The notes: generated by a model not told the origin, from the letters alone. Counted from the first letter of the stretch, positions 1 through 11,791 are shown. The stretch: DNA of 64,000 nt from Mnemiopsis leidyi (GCA_000226015.1 JH152665.1:50015-114014), one strand, 5' to 3'. Program-made: numbers and translations.

Positions 1-417
1 ATTCGATAATTCATGTGTGGAAGATGTTGAATGATAAGGNTCCCAACAACATCGGATTGGAGACCTACAACTCCTTAAGACTTGGGATCAAGATATCAAT
101 CCCAAAGTATAATCATCAGGCCCAGAAGTCTTACTCGACTGCTTATGATAACNCTTTTGGAATCAAAGCTGCCAGATTATGGAATCTTTTACCAAAAAGT
201 GTCAACAGCCACACCACACTTGAGCCTTTTAAAGTTGCACTCGGTGGATTCATTGATCAGTTTCCGGACAGGCCACCGGTGCCAGGGTACACTCCCCCTA
301 ACAGCAACTCTCTACTGGACTGGTGTGCTGTGGGGGGAAATGGAGTATGCGCTTGACGCTGATTCCAGATGCGAGCCCTGCCGAACCCTTCAAAAAGTAT
401 CAAAAAGTAAGTAAGTA
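1..417 (+). mobile_element. LINE (non-LTR retrotransposon) 3' end
   Basis: The + frame from position 15 reads as the C-terminal tail of a non-LTR retrotransposon reverse transcriptase, with the characteristic motif FGIKAARLWNLLPKSVN and a following stretch ending near NSNSLLDW. The copy ends in a short AAGT-type microsatellite tail near 405-417, as many CR1/L2/RTE-like LINEs do. It is 5'-truncated by the window edge and has two ambiguous bases (39 and 153). It abuts the TIR transposon that begins about 418, so it probably inserted into that element. A second, decayed copy lies at 9450-9800. The clade is not resolved. Confidence 0.8.
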
Positions 418-1050
418 ATCTAGCTGGTTTAGAGGGCCACGTTTCCCATTTTGTGTTGTCCTGTTTCTGATAAAATGATATTTTTGTCTCGAAATGCTTC
501 CTAAGATTGACCCTATCTTTCCATGGGAGGGGAAGTGAAGGAAGTTTTTTCGACTTGATCTGATCCGTTAATAAATCGATTTCTTTAATTTTATAACTAA
601 TGGCAGAGCTCAATAAGTCTGTTTCAAGGCAAGAAAATCTAAAAAGCTTATGTTGGTCTGGGATAGCAGAAGCGCCTTTCACTCTTAAGGAAGGGGGTGG
701 ACGTTTGAGTGGGACACATTTTCTGAGGAAGTCCAGCTTTATCCTGAGAATCTCTACCTGCTGGGAAGTGGTGTATTCAGCAAAGTGTTTTTCCAACACA
801 TGTGAAGGATTAACATCTGGAGAGGGTTGCATAGAGAGTTGGGGCTTCTCTCTATCAGCCGAACAACGCAGACCAAAAATCAAGTTTTTTGACATGAAGT
901 AGGGGGGTTCTGACTGTGATGATGTCATAATGGTAATTTACCTCTGACATTTAGGGGGTTTTGTCATGTCGTCATGATGATGCATGATGACGGAGGGGGA
1001 GGGGGTAAAAATTACCAAAAATTTGCTGACGTCATACGTGAACGACCCCT
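418..1050 (-). mobile_element. TIR DNA transposon remnant with ORF fragment
   Basis: An open frame runs on the minus strand from an ATG at 928. About 166 codons (928 to about 430) belong to this element; the rest of the frame is antisense to the LINE. The protein begins MTSSQSEPPYFMSK and contains RPPPSLRVKG and KWETWPSKP; I do not recognise a domain. Upstream of the ATG the DNA runs to a terminal motif (AGGGGTCGTTCAC read from 1050 leftward) followed by TA. The same terminus and same start of the ORF recur in the element at 3792-4368, which ties the ORF to this TIR family. The far end has been replaced by the LINE. A TA target site would suit Tc1/mariner-like elements, but the superfamily is unproven. 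Confidence 0.6.
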
Positions 1051-1288
1051 TAGCATACCTTAATAAGAAGTTGAAGTTGAAATGTGCTGAGTTCATGGCT
1101 TCTGGGAATATCCGTTCAGTATGAGATATTAAATGTATAGGAGCTATAAGTTGTCGCCCATCTTCTCTGATATTCACACAACTCTGCTACGATAGTACGG
1201 GAGGTTTCCTGTAGATTTTTTTTCTAATTTTGACCTAATCATTTACATCATGTCCCAGATCTAAGTTTTACCTAACAACCTGTTCCAG
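1051..1288. other. no gene recognised; intron or upstream DNA of next gene
   Basis: Lies between the TIR terminus and the first recognisable exon of the amidase-like gene. I see no convincing earlier exon here, so the 5' part of that gene lies left of the window or was not recognised. Confidence 0.4.
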
Positions 1289-2111
1289 ATCCCCCCACAA
1301 AGTACGGGAGACTGGAGTGACAGAGGTACAACAATACCCGGCTGGAATGTGGTGGTATATCCTCAACCGGGGGACGTGATAGCTTACAACGGGATCCCTG
1401 CTGTCGTCACCAGTCACAATACTTCAGTCACTGTTGTCGGTAAAATAGTGCGCTATTCAATTCGTTATCATATACTATTCTTAACAACCGTCAATCTGAA
1501 TTCTAGATCTAATTATATAACTGCACCATCGATATCCACTTACCAGAATAAAATTACGTGTAGAGGCATCCTCTGTCGGTACTCCGTACTGTGGGTCCTT
1601 CTTTATCTCAATTAGGGACCGGAGCTGTCGTCATAGGCTTTCATTGCTGTAAGAGTTTAAGTTTACATTGCGATGCCATGCAAAATGGAAATGTAGGATA
1701 GCCTGAGTTGCTCCTCTCATTTCCTAAAAACTTGAGCCACTCAGTACCGAGGTACTAAACTAGCTGAAGGGGGTTAACCCACGAGGCAGGATATGTGCAT
1801 TTCCCGCCGAAACTGTATCCCAGCAATTCACATAGCACCGGACGCTATCAGAAAAGTGTAAATGTTAACATTGTTTAATGTTATGCTAGTATTTCTGTAT
1901 TTGTGATGGAAATTGGAAAACCGTCTTTAATGTTATACTTAAACGTTTTATTTCAGATGGTGTGGTCCAGGAAACAAATTGGGGTTTTAGACTCGGACAC
2001 GAAAACGCAGTAGTCCGCCGGTTTATGCCGAAAAACATTCAAGTAAACATAGTCGGTCCAAAAAGAGTGAGATTTTCACAGCGAAGTGGGGAGACAGTGA
2101 CAGCGGGATGA
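1289..2111 (+). CDS. NlpC/P60- or Dae-like cell-wall amidase domain, last two exons (partial)
   Basis: Two exons, 1289-1439 and 1957-2111, join in phase (GTCG|gtaaaa ... tttcag|ATGG). Together they encode about 101 residues ending in TGA at 2109-2111. The segment reads GDWSDRGTTIPGW, then QPGDVIAY, then a beta-rich stretch and DGVVQETNWGFRLGHE. The pattern 'PxxGDVIA...VV..T.....T..GVV..NWGFR' is what I associate with papain-like NlpC/P60 or domesticated type VI amidase effectors of invertebrates, which cut peptidoglycan peptides and serve in antibacterial defence. The half carrying the catalytic Cys is missing. At the place where such enzymes usually have Gly-His-Val the sequence has Gly-Ile-Pro, so this copy may be inactive or the family may differ. 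The basic tail (about 30 residues) has no TM segment. Family assignment is tentative; the gene model is firmer. Confidence 0.5.
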
Positions 2112-3789
2112 ATAGCTGAAAGATCAACAATCCAAATTTAGATATTATATTAATTCAGGGTTGTATAGAGTATTTTATGTTAAAAGTGAATTTGTTTCAA
2201 GTTTGTTTTCGAGTTAAGCTTCTTCATTCCAGCTCGAGATTTAATGCTTTCGATAAGATGGTTAAATTTGGTTAAAACCAACTTTTGAAACTTTTTTAAA
2301 GCCGATATATTGCAGGATTATTGGAATTTTAATGTAGATGAAGTTGTTAAAAAATTAATTTTTAAAAAGCCAGTTACTGATATACAAAGTTTGATTACTT
2401 TAGTGGTAAGAAATGCTTGGTTACTAAAATCTCGGTTACATTCGTTAAACATTTATCTAAGCCAGTCTTGAAGGTTGATAACCCACTCACGGCCGTCACA
2501 CGTTCTCAAAGACAATCTCGAATCTCACATATTTCATTTTCAGGCCTTGCCTGTTGGCCGTTAAACTTAAAGCCAGTCCAGCTCAGTCACAAGCCTGCAG
2601 ATCCTAGTTCCTATTACAGTATACTAGCAGTAGTAATACTAATTAGTCCGAACGTAAGCAATTATAGGAGCTTGATATTGTGAAATGCTAAATAGTCAAA
2701 TCTTCAGATCGCCACATGATTATGTTAATTCTGTCACGTGTCCGTCCTTGCTAGTTACCTTCTGCCTTCTCAGTCTCAGTACTATCAAAGCTAGGAAATG
2801 AAGGGAAAGCCCATGCCCATGTTAAAGTAGCCCGTAGCTCAAGCATGCTTTTTTACCGGGCGCTGCGTAGCTTTCACAACAGTCCCCTCCGATTGAAAGA
2901 CTGACTATTGTCCCCAGGCGACCATGCATCCTGATTCAGTATTGCAGCTCGAAGAGACGCGGTACTAGCTGCCCGCCCATGCATTTTATTTATTCATACA
3001 AAATGCGCGCTAAATACGCACGTGCGTAGCAGACCAAGATTAGGTTCGCGTCTTCCATAAAGCAGTAGCCACGTGTCTGCGATTCTAGGAGACGTAAAAC
3101 CGATATGTAGATAGAATAGCTAACCCCAGTGTCAGTGTCTTGTCTCGCTTTAGATAAACAGCAGCACTAGGAAATGAGAACGACAAAATTTTTTTAGCTG
3201 TTAAGATCGATTAATCTTTTCTTGATTTATGCAATATGCGCTTTTTTAGCTTTTAATAGGTTCGAGGTCCGAAAGGAAAAACGGCTTGCTTCAGATAAAC
3301 AACATATAGTGAGTTATTGATGCGATAGTAAGGTTTTTGAACTTTTATTCTCCGATATAATCCAATCAGGGTTGCAAACTTCTTTAAGTGAATTGTAACG
3401 TGCTTATCTCACACAAAAGTTTTGGTAGTTAACTACTAAGGATATGAAAACATGAACGCGTACTAAGTAAATGACTCGTCTTGTTCCAATAAATTTAGGA
3501 CTTATTAAATGATCAAGGGCAAAATTTACCAGAAAAATCGTGCCAAAGGATAGTTTTTAACTGTGCACTCAGATACACTATACTGTATAGTATCACGGGA
3601 ATATCATCTATTTCTTACTCTAGAATAAGCGAGATTGAGCCTTGGTGGAGTTGTTACAATGTGACGTAGTGTAGAATGTAAGGGTTAGTTTATAGCAGTA
3701 AATACTTAACTTCTAAACATATAACGGGGTTGCAGCAAAATAAAATTAGAAAGGTGCGATATTGAGACTTATACAACTTACCTACCTAG
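2112..3789. other. intergenic, no gene recognised
   Basis: No credible exon. Positions about 2470-2515 hold a decayed copy of the family A ultra-short element (AGGTTGATAACCCACT then GGCCGTCACACG), showing that the family is old enough to have diverged copies. Confidence 0.5.
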
Positions 3790-3791
3790 TA

Positions 3792-4368
3792 AGGGGTCGT
3801 TCACATGTGACGTCATCAATTTTTCGGCATTTTCACCCCCCTCCCCCTCTGTCATCATTCGTCATCAGGATAATACCCCCCTAAATTTCAGAGGTAAATT
3901 ACCATAATGATGTCATCACAGTTAAACCCCTCCCCATTTCATGTCAAAATACTTTTATTTTTGGGTTTAAAATTAAAAAAGCACATATTTCCAAGACTGT
4001 GATGCATTACGATAGTGACAGCTACTCCTCTAAGTCATCAGACAGCCCCTAAACATCCACAAGGTAGTTCCTCACTCTCTTTCTCTGACATGATGCTCTT
4101 CTATGGAGCCACGTTTCAAAAAACTTCGGAGAATTAAGGGCGAAATTTCACAAATTAAACTTGACCTACAATATATTGAACAAAGCCCCACATGTAGAAT
4201 CTGTTTCCAGTACAAGCTGCCCTAAGAAATGTTACACCCTGGGACACATTTTTTTGAAAATCTTGTGGATTTTTCGTGACATCATCGGCAAAACCCCCCT
4301 CGTCAACAATAGTCAAAATTTGGAAACCCCCTCCCCCTAGGTGATGACATCATATATGAACGACCCCT
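3792..4368. mobile_element. TIR transposon (MITE-like), same family as 418-1050
   Basis: The left end AGGGGTCGTTCACATGTGAC and the right end (reverse complement AGGGGTCGTTCATATATGAT) are inverted repeats, each flanked by TA (3790-3791 and 4369-4370), consistent with a TA target-site duplication. Just inside the left end lies a pyrimidine-rich tract and an ATG-initiated frame reading MMSSQLNPSPFHVK, matching the start of the ORF at 928 (MTSSQSEPPYFMSK). That frame soon stops, so this 577-bp copy is an internally deleted, non-autonomous derivative. Confidence 0.7.
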
Positions 4369-4370
4369 TA

Positions 4371-6182
4371 CTTACAAGAACCGTTTCTTCTTTTTAAAGC
4401 TAAAACTTATATGTCTGTAATTAGTAATAAACCATTAGGGATGTAGTAATTAACTTAAAAAATTTGCAAACGTAGCTCTTTGAGCCGAGATATTACAGAT
4501 TCTTAAACAACTATGACCGGTATTTCTCTTTTACCTTGAAAGTATAAACGTGGCATTTTGCGGGCGTGATATCTTAGACTGCGAAATTTGATATACGTTG
4601 TGTAACGTTTGTCATATAGGGAGTAAGATAGGAGAGTTATGAGAATATATGGTGTTATGGAAATACCTAAAGAGCATCGCCATATTTACATTATTTAGTT
4701 ACATTATCTGAGACATGATTCTGTGAGCTGTTTTTTCTATCTTCATTCAGAGAAATAACAACGTAGGTGCAAAGTAGGACTGTCTTATTCAGTATTGATG
4801 TATCGTAAGGCCATGTCCTTAAAAGAGTCAACATGAAAATCTATAGAAATACGTACCTGCAATGTTAAGCATGCCGATGGAATTGTCGAGATGAAGGACA
4901 TTACCATAACACAGTGACATGAATCATGTCTAGTGAGTATTTAACACAATGTACATTGTACTATGTACACAGCACATACTAGCGAGTATTTAACACAATG
5001 TACATTGTACTATGTACACAGCACATACTAGCGAGTATTTAACACAGAGTACTATGTACACAGCAGCCCTATTGTAATGTTAGTTAAATAACAAAGGGGT
5101 GGAAGTGTGGAACTCCACGTAAAACTTGCTTATACCGCCAAACCACGGCCATCTGTGTAACATATACATATACATATATGTCCCTAGTACAAACATACAG
5201 ATGTACAAACAGACTCACACACATACAGAGGTGTGTAATAACATGATAATCATGAGTGAACTGCTTTGAAATGCCACCTGGCTCACAACAATGTGAACTA
5301 AATCCAAGCATTATTCTCCTTGGTCTCGCTTCAGTTAGAAGTAGAATTTTATGGAATTAAAGCAAGAAAGTGAATGATTATTAGTTTGTAGAGGTTTGTA
5401 CGAGAATTTCGACATCCAAACAAGGTAAATCAATTAAACAAAAAGGTGGTAAAAATATAACTGCAATAATTGATAAGAATATGATTGTACAAAAAGCTCA
5501 TCTTCAGAAAGAAATTTAACCCACCCATTTTACTACAACAGTATTTGATTATATGTAATTGTATTCCATATTATCATGCTAACAACAAAGGAACAGATTA
5601 TCGGGATATAATTCTTGTTGTACCTTTCTTATTTTTACCCTCCCCTGTATACATCGAAAAGCTTCTACGCAGTAACGTAGAAAAGAGATAAAACATGCAT
5701 AAACAATAAAATATATTTTAAACTTGCACAATATTCGGTAAATTGGTGTAAGGTGTTTAAACACAAATAATGGTTGAGTGATAACTAACGATAGTGTGTG
5801 CAATGTACAAAGACAGAGAGGACAAATTGCAATTATACTTTTTATATTCCCCTATCATGATAGAGCAATTGTCAATTCCTCTGTATAACTATTAACGAGT
5901 TACATTACAAGCAAACGCCAGAACAAATTAATAAAATACTACGTATGAATGAAAATAATTCAAAATTAATTATTTAAAACGTTCCCCTCAGATTAAGACA
6001 CAGATTAGTATGCTATAAAACATTGATCTAGGTATACGGAAATTTCATTAATTAAGTCTAGATAAAAACTTCCAACAACTCAAAAATGACAATTCAAGAG
6101 CATCTACCAAACTTATTTTGCTTCTACAAAATTCTAACTTTATCACTCCTTCTTCTCTTCTTCCTTTTCCCACTCTTGTTCT
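4371..6182. other. intergenic, no gene recognised
   Basis: AT-rich DNA without a credible exon. It holds the 49-bp tandem repeat at 4931-5065. The CT-rich block 6140-6230 overlaps the lysine- and glutamate-coding end of the SLC66A3-like gene and includes a near-duplicate of it just past the stop. Confidence 0.5.
4931..5065. repeat. 49-bp tandem repeat, 2.7 copies
   Basis: Copies begin at 4931, 4980 and 5029. The unit contains GAGTATTTAACACA, ACATTGTACTATGTACACAG and CACATACTAG. The first two copies differ at one position near the start; the third carries an internal deletion. Confidence 0.9.
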
Positions 6183-8609
6183 TCACTCCTTCTTCTTCTC
6201 TTCTTCCTTCTTCCCACTCTTGTACTTGAAGATAAGACAGGTGATAGCCAGGTTGAAGAAACCATTAATAGCGTGCTGGCTCACTATCGTCATATCTCCC
6301 AACAAAGCATATCCAAGGAACACCCGTACTGGGGATGCATTAATTAAATGCTAACAAAGTTTAACACACTTGAAATAATATCTAGAAAATATCTAGAAAG
6401 GTATTTTGGCGAGGAATCACAAATTTTAATCAATCAGAAAATAGAAAACACTGCTTTCTAGTTTCTGATTGGTTAAAATTTGTGACCCTCCCCTTAAGAG
6501 AAATAACTCTTAATGCATAATCGGTGATAACTCAACAAACACATCTAAAGAGAACTTTTTAGCTTACCTGCGTTGCTGTATACAAAGATAATCCACGCAG
6601 CTGGTTCCATGGCCGAAGTGTCTTTAGTCGCGAGGATGCTAGATACAAATGTCAGTTTGCTAACAATGTTTAATAGAACAACTCCTTGCTGAAATGAGAA
6701 ACAATATTGAGGTAAACTGGGGTTGAGTTTCAATCGAGGCCAACTTCAGAAATTTTAGCCGTTATCAATCTACTAACAAACATTCGATCAAACATTTTTT
6801 CAGTTTTAGACGTGAAATGCCCCTCAGCAAATCATGAACACTAAATTCAAATATGTCTCAAAAACTGTCGCTCAAAAAATGTTCAAGATTAAAAGCCGGA
6901 GACTACCGACAATGTGCGACACCTCCCAAGCGGAGTCCGGAGACGACAGGGTTATCAGAGCTTAACAAATAAATAGAAATAAATTAAATATTTTTAAAAA
7001 GCATAAATTGTAAGAGTGTACAAAAAAGAGCTCTTGAGACTGCACATTAACAAGGGTTATCAAAAACTTACCATGACCATGACAATCATGTCCTTGGAAA
7101 CAGTCCCAATGATAACAGAAGCGACGGCGATCAGGTAACCAAAAACATTCCCATATTCTCTTAATCCCAAGGGTTCTTTTCCATAGATGATCAACAGTAT
7201 CACAATCACGTAATCTGAAAGGGTTTAGTGATAACAGGGTAAATTGCCACTTGTCACCTCATAAATGGAGTAACTTCAGATTAGTAATAGACTAATAACG
7301 AATAATGTAATCAGCAAGTATATAATGGGTCATAATAAAAAATTTTTGGGGAAAAGCCAAAGATCCACGTAGTAAACCAATACTTTCGGAAACATTATGA
7401 GTTATGACATTTAGATTGGTTAGATGGGTAAACAATAGCTTTTATGTGAATTTAAAAAATTGTTCTTAACTGTACCCTGAATTAGAAGAATAGCAATGTC
7501 TGAATAGGAAAGGATGCTGTATTCTTGTGCTACAAAGTACAGTACTTGAATTGTCAGCCTGAAGTTATAACATTCGAGAGTTATTACAAAGAATCCTTTT
7601 CCATCATGAAGGAATCAAGATTAGAGATAGAATTTGTTAAAATCGTTTTATAATCATATAAAGAGGGGATGTCACTGTCCCTTTTATTAGTGTCAGTTTT
7701 ATTTTCATCAGGAAAAAACAGACATTCGTGTAAAAGTGTCAAAAATTGGACAAAAGGGACAAAAATGAAATATTCATTGTGTTTAGAGTTAACAATGTCC
7801 ATCTTTGTTACCGGCATCGCCCTTTGGTGCATGCGAGCAATATGGAATAATGATTCTATACTGTCATAAGTGTAAACATCTAATTTTTTCTGTCATTTAG
7901 AATATGGAGTAGGGCTATTTAGGAGCAAGGTCCTAAAAAATTTCATATTTATTTTTTTAATTCATAATTTGGATACCAGAAAAAGAGTCGATTGTTTAGA
8001 TTAATGACAAATGATTATATTGATTAAAATGAGCAAAGTCAATCAATATTCCATAATCTATCAACTCAGATCTGTAAGTACTGTGGTATGATTAGAAGGA
8101 CATTCAAAAAACGTTCTTTGGAAATTATGAAAAGAACATTTTTCATAAAATTCAAGGAAATCTATCAGATCATAAAATTTGTCTATTTAACGTCCATGTT
8201 TTGTCCCTCTACATTGCAGGTTTGAATCCTTAGTTTGCAAAATTTTTCTGTTTATATGTCTTTTTGTCTGTTTTCCTGTTTCCTGTTAATTTTCCTTGTC
8301 AGTTTTGTTAGACTCTTTTGTCTATTTTGATAGTGTCCCTTTATCAGTGCCCATTTAGGGTTTTTATGGGCATACAAAAAACATGAACTGTGACACCCCT
8401 ATAATAACCATAAGATTGATAGTGAATATTAAAGCAATGAATCTACATAAAAACACTCACGAGAATATCTCAATTGAAAACCCGTTGAAACTTATTCCAT
8501 CAACATTCTTTGATTTGATGATAGCTAAGATTTGAGGCACTTGGGCGACAAGACAGCCAACAAGGGTAGTTACTCCTAATATGTCACCGACTTGTTGTAG
8601 TTCAACCAT
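6183..8609 (-). CDS. SLC66A3: PQ-loop membrane protein, SLC66A3 (PQLC3) type
   Basis: Five coding exons: 8609-8461, 7558-7476, 7214-7072, 6688-6568 and 6328-6183 (stop TGA 6185-6183). Lengths 149, 83, 143, 121 and 146 sum to 642 nt, giving 213 aa against about 202 for the human protein. The start ATG at 8609-8607 follows an acceptor (ttctgcagGACATGG), so an upstream noncoding exon is implied. The first PQ-loop is clear (QVPQILAIIKSKNVDGISF, Pro25-Gln26). The second half-repeat (SKLTFVSSILATKDTSAMEP) lacks the PQ dipeptide, as in vertebrate PQLC3. Hydrophobic segments fit a seven-helix PQ-loop protein. The family is made of small-solute transporters of internal membranes; this member's substrate is not established to my knowledge. 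The C-terminus is charged (KKEEEKKKE) and fits the KKXX ER-retrieval pattern. Assignment rests on remembered similarity along the whole length. Confidence 0.88.
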
Positions 8610-9449
8610 GTCCTGCAGAACCTTTTAAAATTTTCTTGCATTAAATAGGGTGAAGGGAAGTTGACAATATTTTGACTATTTGGCCTCACTCATGGAGCAA
8701 TAAAAAAATGAATGTGGTCAATATGATCAAAAATCACTAAACCTCTGTAATTTAACCATGACCATAGGAAAAATCTCGGATTGCTATTGACCGTGTCTGC
8801 TGATGCCACATGCTTGCACCATGACCCCTGTACACCCATTTTCAGCTCTTGAATGTCAGCTGTCAGTCTTTATCCTAATCCAGACTTAATTGTAAAACAT
8901 TACTTAATTTAAATGAGGTGGAAAGTCTGACACCAAACTCATGATCGAGACTGCACAGTTGATCGAGAATGTACTGCAAAACAGTTAACTAGGAAGGTCA
9001 AGAGAAAGTGTGACTTTGGTTACTCTGAGTGCAGGGGTGGCGGAACAGGGAGCCAGGGGGCCTGGCCCCCTAAAAATTTTATTTTTTAATGTGTGGATGG
9101 GATTTTTCTCACTCTATGGAAACTAAGGAATTTCCCTAGAATGACCTTTTCAACTATTTCGATTGAGGGCCCATTATCATTTGCCCCCTCCCCCATATTT
9201 AGGTACAAAATTGCCATTGCTTCTAAGCTATCTGAGATGTGCCAAATTTACAAAAATTTTGCAAACAACCTTTCCACAACCAAAGCTACCCAAATGATGT
9301 ATATTGCACTGATTGTAATGGCGTAAAGAAGGCGACACTATCACTTTTGCATTGTCAAATTAATTCTACAACCATACATTCCTTATTAATTTTTAAGATT
9401 TTGCCGGGATCAAGATCTTTTATTGAAAACTGTAAGAGATTTGATTGCA

Positions 9450-9800
9450 GTGCTAGGAGTTATGTGTATGACTTAATCTGTAATTTAACAACCCCTCAAA
9501 GTACAATCATCAGTTGTACGGCAACACGCACCCTCGAGATATTTTATGATGATTCTGTCGGAAAAAGTCAGACAGAATCATCAGGCATTCAACTTCTTAG
9601 AATCAAAGCTGCTTGATTATGGAATCTATTACTGGAGAGGTGTCAACAGCCACATCAGTCACCATCATCACACTAGAGCCTTTTAAAGTCACATTCTTTG
9701 GATTCATTGACTGGTTTCTCAACAGGCCAACCGAGCCAGGGTAGGTACAGGTACACTCTTCCTAACAGCAACTCTCTTGCCACCTAGTTTGCTGAAGGGG
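9450..9800 (+). mobile_element. decayed LINE 3' fragment, second copy
   Basis: The segment 9598-9785 matches the LINE tail at 165-320: 'AGAATCAAAGCTGC..GATTATGGAATC', 'GTGTCAACAGCCACA', then 'CTAACAGCAACTCTCT'. Its reading frame is broken by a stop and small indels, and a 37-bp hairpin sits in it at 9547-9583. Confidence 0.7.
9547..9583. repeat. perfect 13-bp stem hairpin
   Basis: TGATGATTCTGTC (9547-9559) and its exact reverse complement (9571-9583) flank an 11-nt spacer inside the LINE fragment. Confidence 0.85.
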
Positions 9801-10313
9801 AATTATGCGAAAGAAAGTATTTTGCTACTACTATTGCTGTCTGACACGATCATCAAAATCGCCATTTATGTAATTTTATCTTTTTCTGCAGGGTGGTGAC
9901 GTAATACTAGCACTCGCTTCCCACACCGAAGACTGGGTGTTTGAACCCCGACCAAGGCAGGTATTCCAGGACACCAAGCTTTGATTGTTACAGGATTTAT
10001 CTTGGAATTTAATCTAGAAGGATATTAGTGACGCAAATCCCACTACGGTGTAATGTCTATTCCATTCAGAATGAGTTTGAACTTGCAATCAGGTCATGAT
10101 AAATTCTGCTTGGTACTGACCAGCTCCTTAAGATGTCTCTATTAAAGGAATATCTTTAAGAAAGCTACTATGTATCATCTTATTTTCCTAATAACTTTTA
10201 AATGCGAAACCAAAGCATCAGAGATATGTGGATACTTTTGGGAAATTTCTGATGAAGTTTTAAATCGAGTAGAAGGTGTTAATTATTTAGAAAACAAGAG
10301 GAAGCATAATGGC

Positions 10314-10601
10314 CAGTGGCGCAGCGGCGTAACGATGCCCCGGCCACCCCGGCTACGCCGGGGGGCGCCGTCATTAGGGGGCACCAAATTGTCATAAAAA
10401 ATATGGGACAATATTGCAACATTAACTGCGCGACTAGCAAAATCGCATGTTTGGTTTAATAACTTCATTACTTATTTAGATTTTTCGGCCATTTTTTCAC
10501 AAATTGCTCCCAGTAAGCCCTTACACCAGGGGCGCCACTTAGGGGCGCATTTTCATCGCCGAGGGGCGCCATATTGGCTAGACCTACTAAGTTACACCAC
10601 T
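10314..10601. mobile_element. possible hAT-like MITE
   Basis: The left end CAGTGGCGCAGCGGCGTAAC and the right end (reverse complement CAGTGGTGTAACTTAGTAGG) are imperfect inverted repeats beginning CAGTGGYGYA, as in many hAT-derived MITEs. The interior is rich in GGGGGCGCC-type blocks (10355-10380, 10529-10570). I see no matching 8-bp direct repeats at the flanks, so the boundaries are uncertain. Confidence 0.45.
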
Positions 10602-10749
10602 GCTCGAGCGTAAACTTCTAGAGTGATTATCATTGTATTCTGCGCAAGATACTAAAGCATAAAAAACGTTTGAGGTGCGTTATGACTAACGATCACAAAT
10701 TGAGTATCAAATGTAGCATAATAACAAGGCAAAAAAAGATTATAAACTA

Positions 10750-11060
10750 ACCGTGGAACAAAATCTGTTCAACCCGAGATACATGTGTGTAGGCTCTTCA
10801 TCCCGATTCCCGTACTACCCCCCAAAGCATCAACTTTACTTGATCAACCCTGGCCTCTACCACAACTGCCTCTCCCCTCAGCTTCCCTCCTCTCTCTGCT
10901 GTTTGCTGCCACGTGTTCGTCTCTTATGTACCGGTCCCATCTCTAGTCTGTTTCCGCGCGTTGTCGTCACACTGCGATCCTCGATGATCCTGCTCTCATA
11001 TTTTCGCCCTTTTTCTTCCGTCTCTCTGGCGTCTAGGTCTCTTGTTCTCTGGTCGCTCCC
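10750..11060 (-). promoter_or_regulatory. candidate 5' noncoding exon or promoter of SLC66A3-like gene
   Basis: A CpG-containing, GC-elevated island in AT-rich DNA, 2.1 kb upstream of the start codon. Read on the minus strand it ends in TTCCACG|GTTAGT, a plausible donor, and the first coding exon begins with an acceptor that needs an upstream exon. No other direct evidence. Confidence 0.25.
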
Positions 11061-11733
11061 AAAGTAAAATTATCACTTAATTTCTCACTATCAGAAACGG
11101 ATAACTGCAGGAAACATTTAAAATTGAAAGTGTTACAATCTTTGTCTAGAATTGTTGCCAATTCAAACTTGGATCTTTGTCCATTTTTATTTAGGGTAGA
11201 TCTTTAATATAAAAACTTCACCAGAAGACGGAATCTAATTAAAACATCAAATACCGCTGTAATAAAGTCACGATAACCGATTAACCGCTACACCTATGCA
11301 GAATTATGGCTCTCTTGGTCCCTCGATCTTTAACTTATAAATCACCTCTCCCTTCTAGGTGCTGCAAAAACATGACAACTAGAGTTTTAACCAAACACGT
11401 GAATAATCATCTTCTCTTAAATAATTTAATTCAAGTACTTAAGGTGAGCGTGTTAAAACGTTAAACAGGTGCTCTATGGACATCGTCACTACTGTCAAAC
11501 CAGGTCAAAACTCAAATCACTATTTACCCTTAAACACATTAAAATGACAACTGATATCCTATCAGGGCGTTACAACATTACCCAACTCGTACGGCAAGCG
11601 GCTTGCAGCTTGTTGCTAAGCCAACCTATCCCTGTGGCTTTCGCTGCGCGCGTCTGCAGTCAGGACACTTTTGTGAGCTTTCGCATCGCGTGTCCGTCCT
11701 AATTTCGCGCTAAGCACACATGCAAGGATGTAT
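11061..11733. other. intergenic, no gene recognised
   Basis: No credible exon. GC content rises from about 11570 as the ultra-short element nest is approached. Confidence 0.4.
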
Positions 11734-11791
11734 TTGAAGGTTGATAACCTACTGTCGCGGCCATCACGCGCTGTCACGCATCGCCCGTTGA
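11734..11791 (+). mobile_element. ultra-short element, family A, 58 bp
   Basis: Begins TTGAAGGTTGATAACCTACT and ends CATCGCCCGTTGA, with the central GGCCTGGC part deleted relative to other A copies. It is flanked by GGATGTAT (11726-11733) and GGATTTAT (11792-11799), a 7/8-matching 8-bp direct repeat consistent with an aged target-site duplication. Confidence 0.75.

Larger units (their letters stand above)
8613..10313. other. upstream region with degraded transposon sequence
   Basis: Intron or 5' flank of the SLC66A3-like gene. From 9035 the sequence GCAGGGGTGGCGG..., then GGGGGCCTGGCCCCC, resembles the end of a hAT-like element, but I could not find its partner end. A LINE fragment follows. 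Confidence 0.4.

Noticed and set aside
257-430. C-terminal 58 codons of the 223-codon minus frame
   Set aside because: This part is antisense to the LINE tail, so the frame is a chance fusion of two elements.
3250-3290. tRNA-like GGTTCGAGGTCC word
   Set aside because: No cloverleaf arms could be built around it.
11646-11693. GCTTTCGC repeats about 39 bp apart as another ultra-short insertion
   Set aside because: The enclosed segment lacks the TTG-type ends of families A-D.
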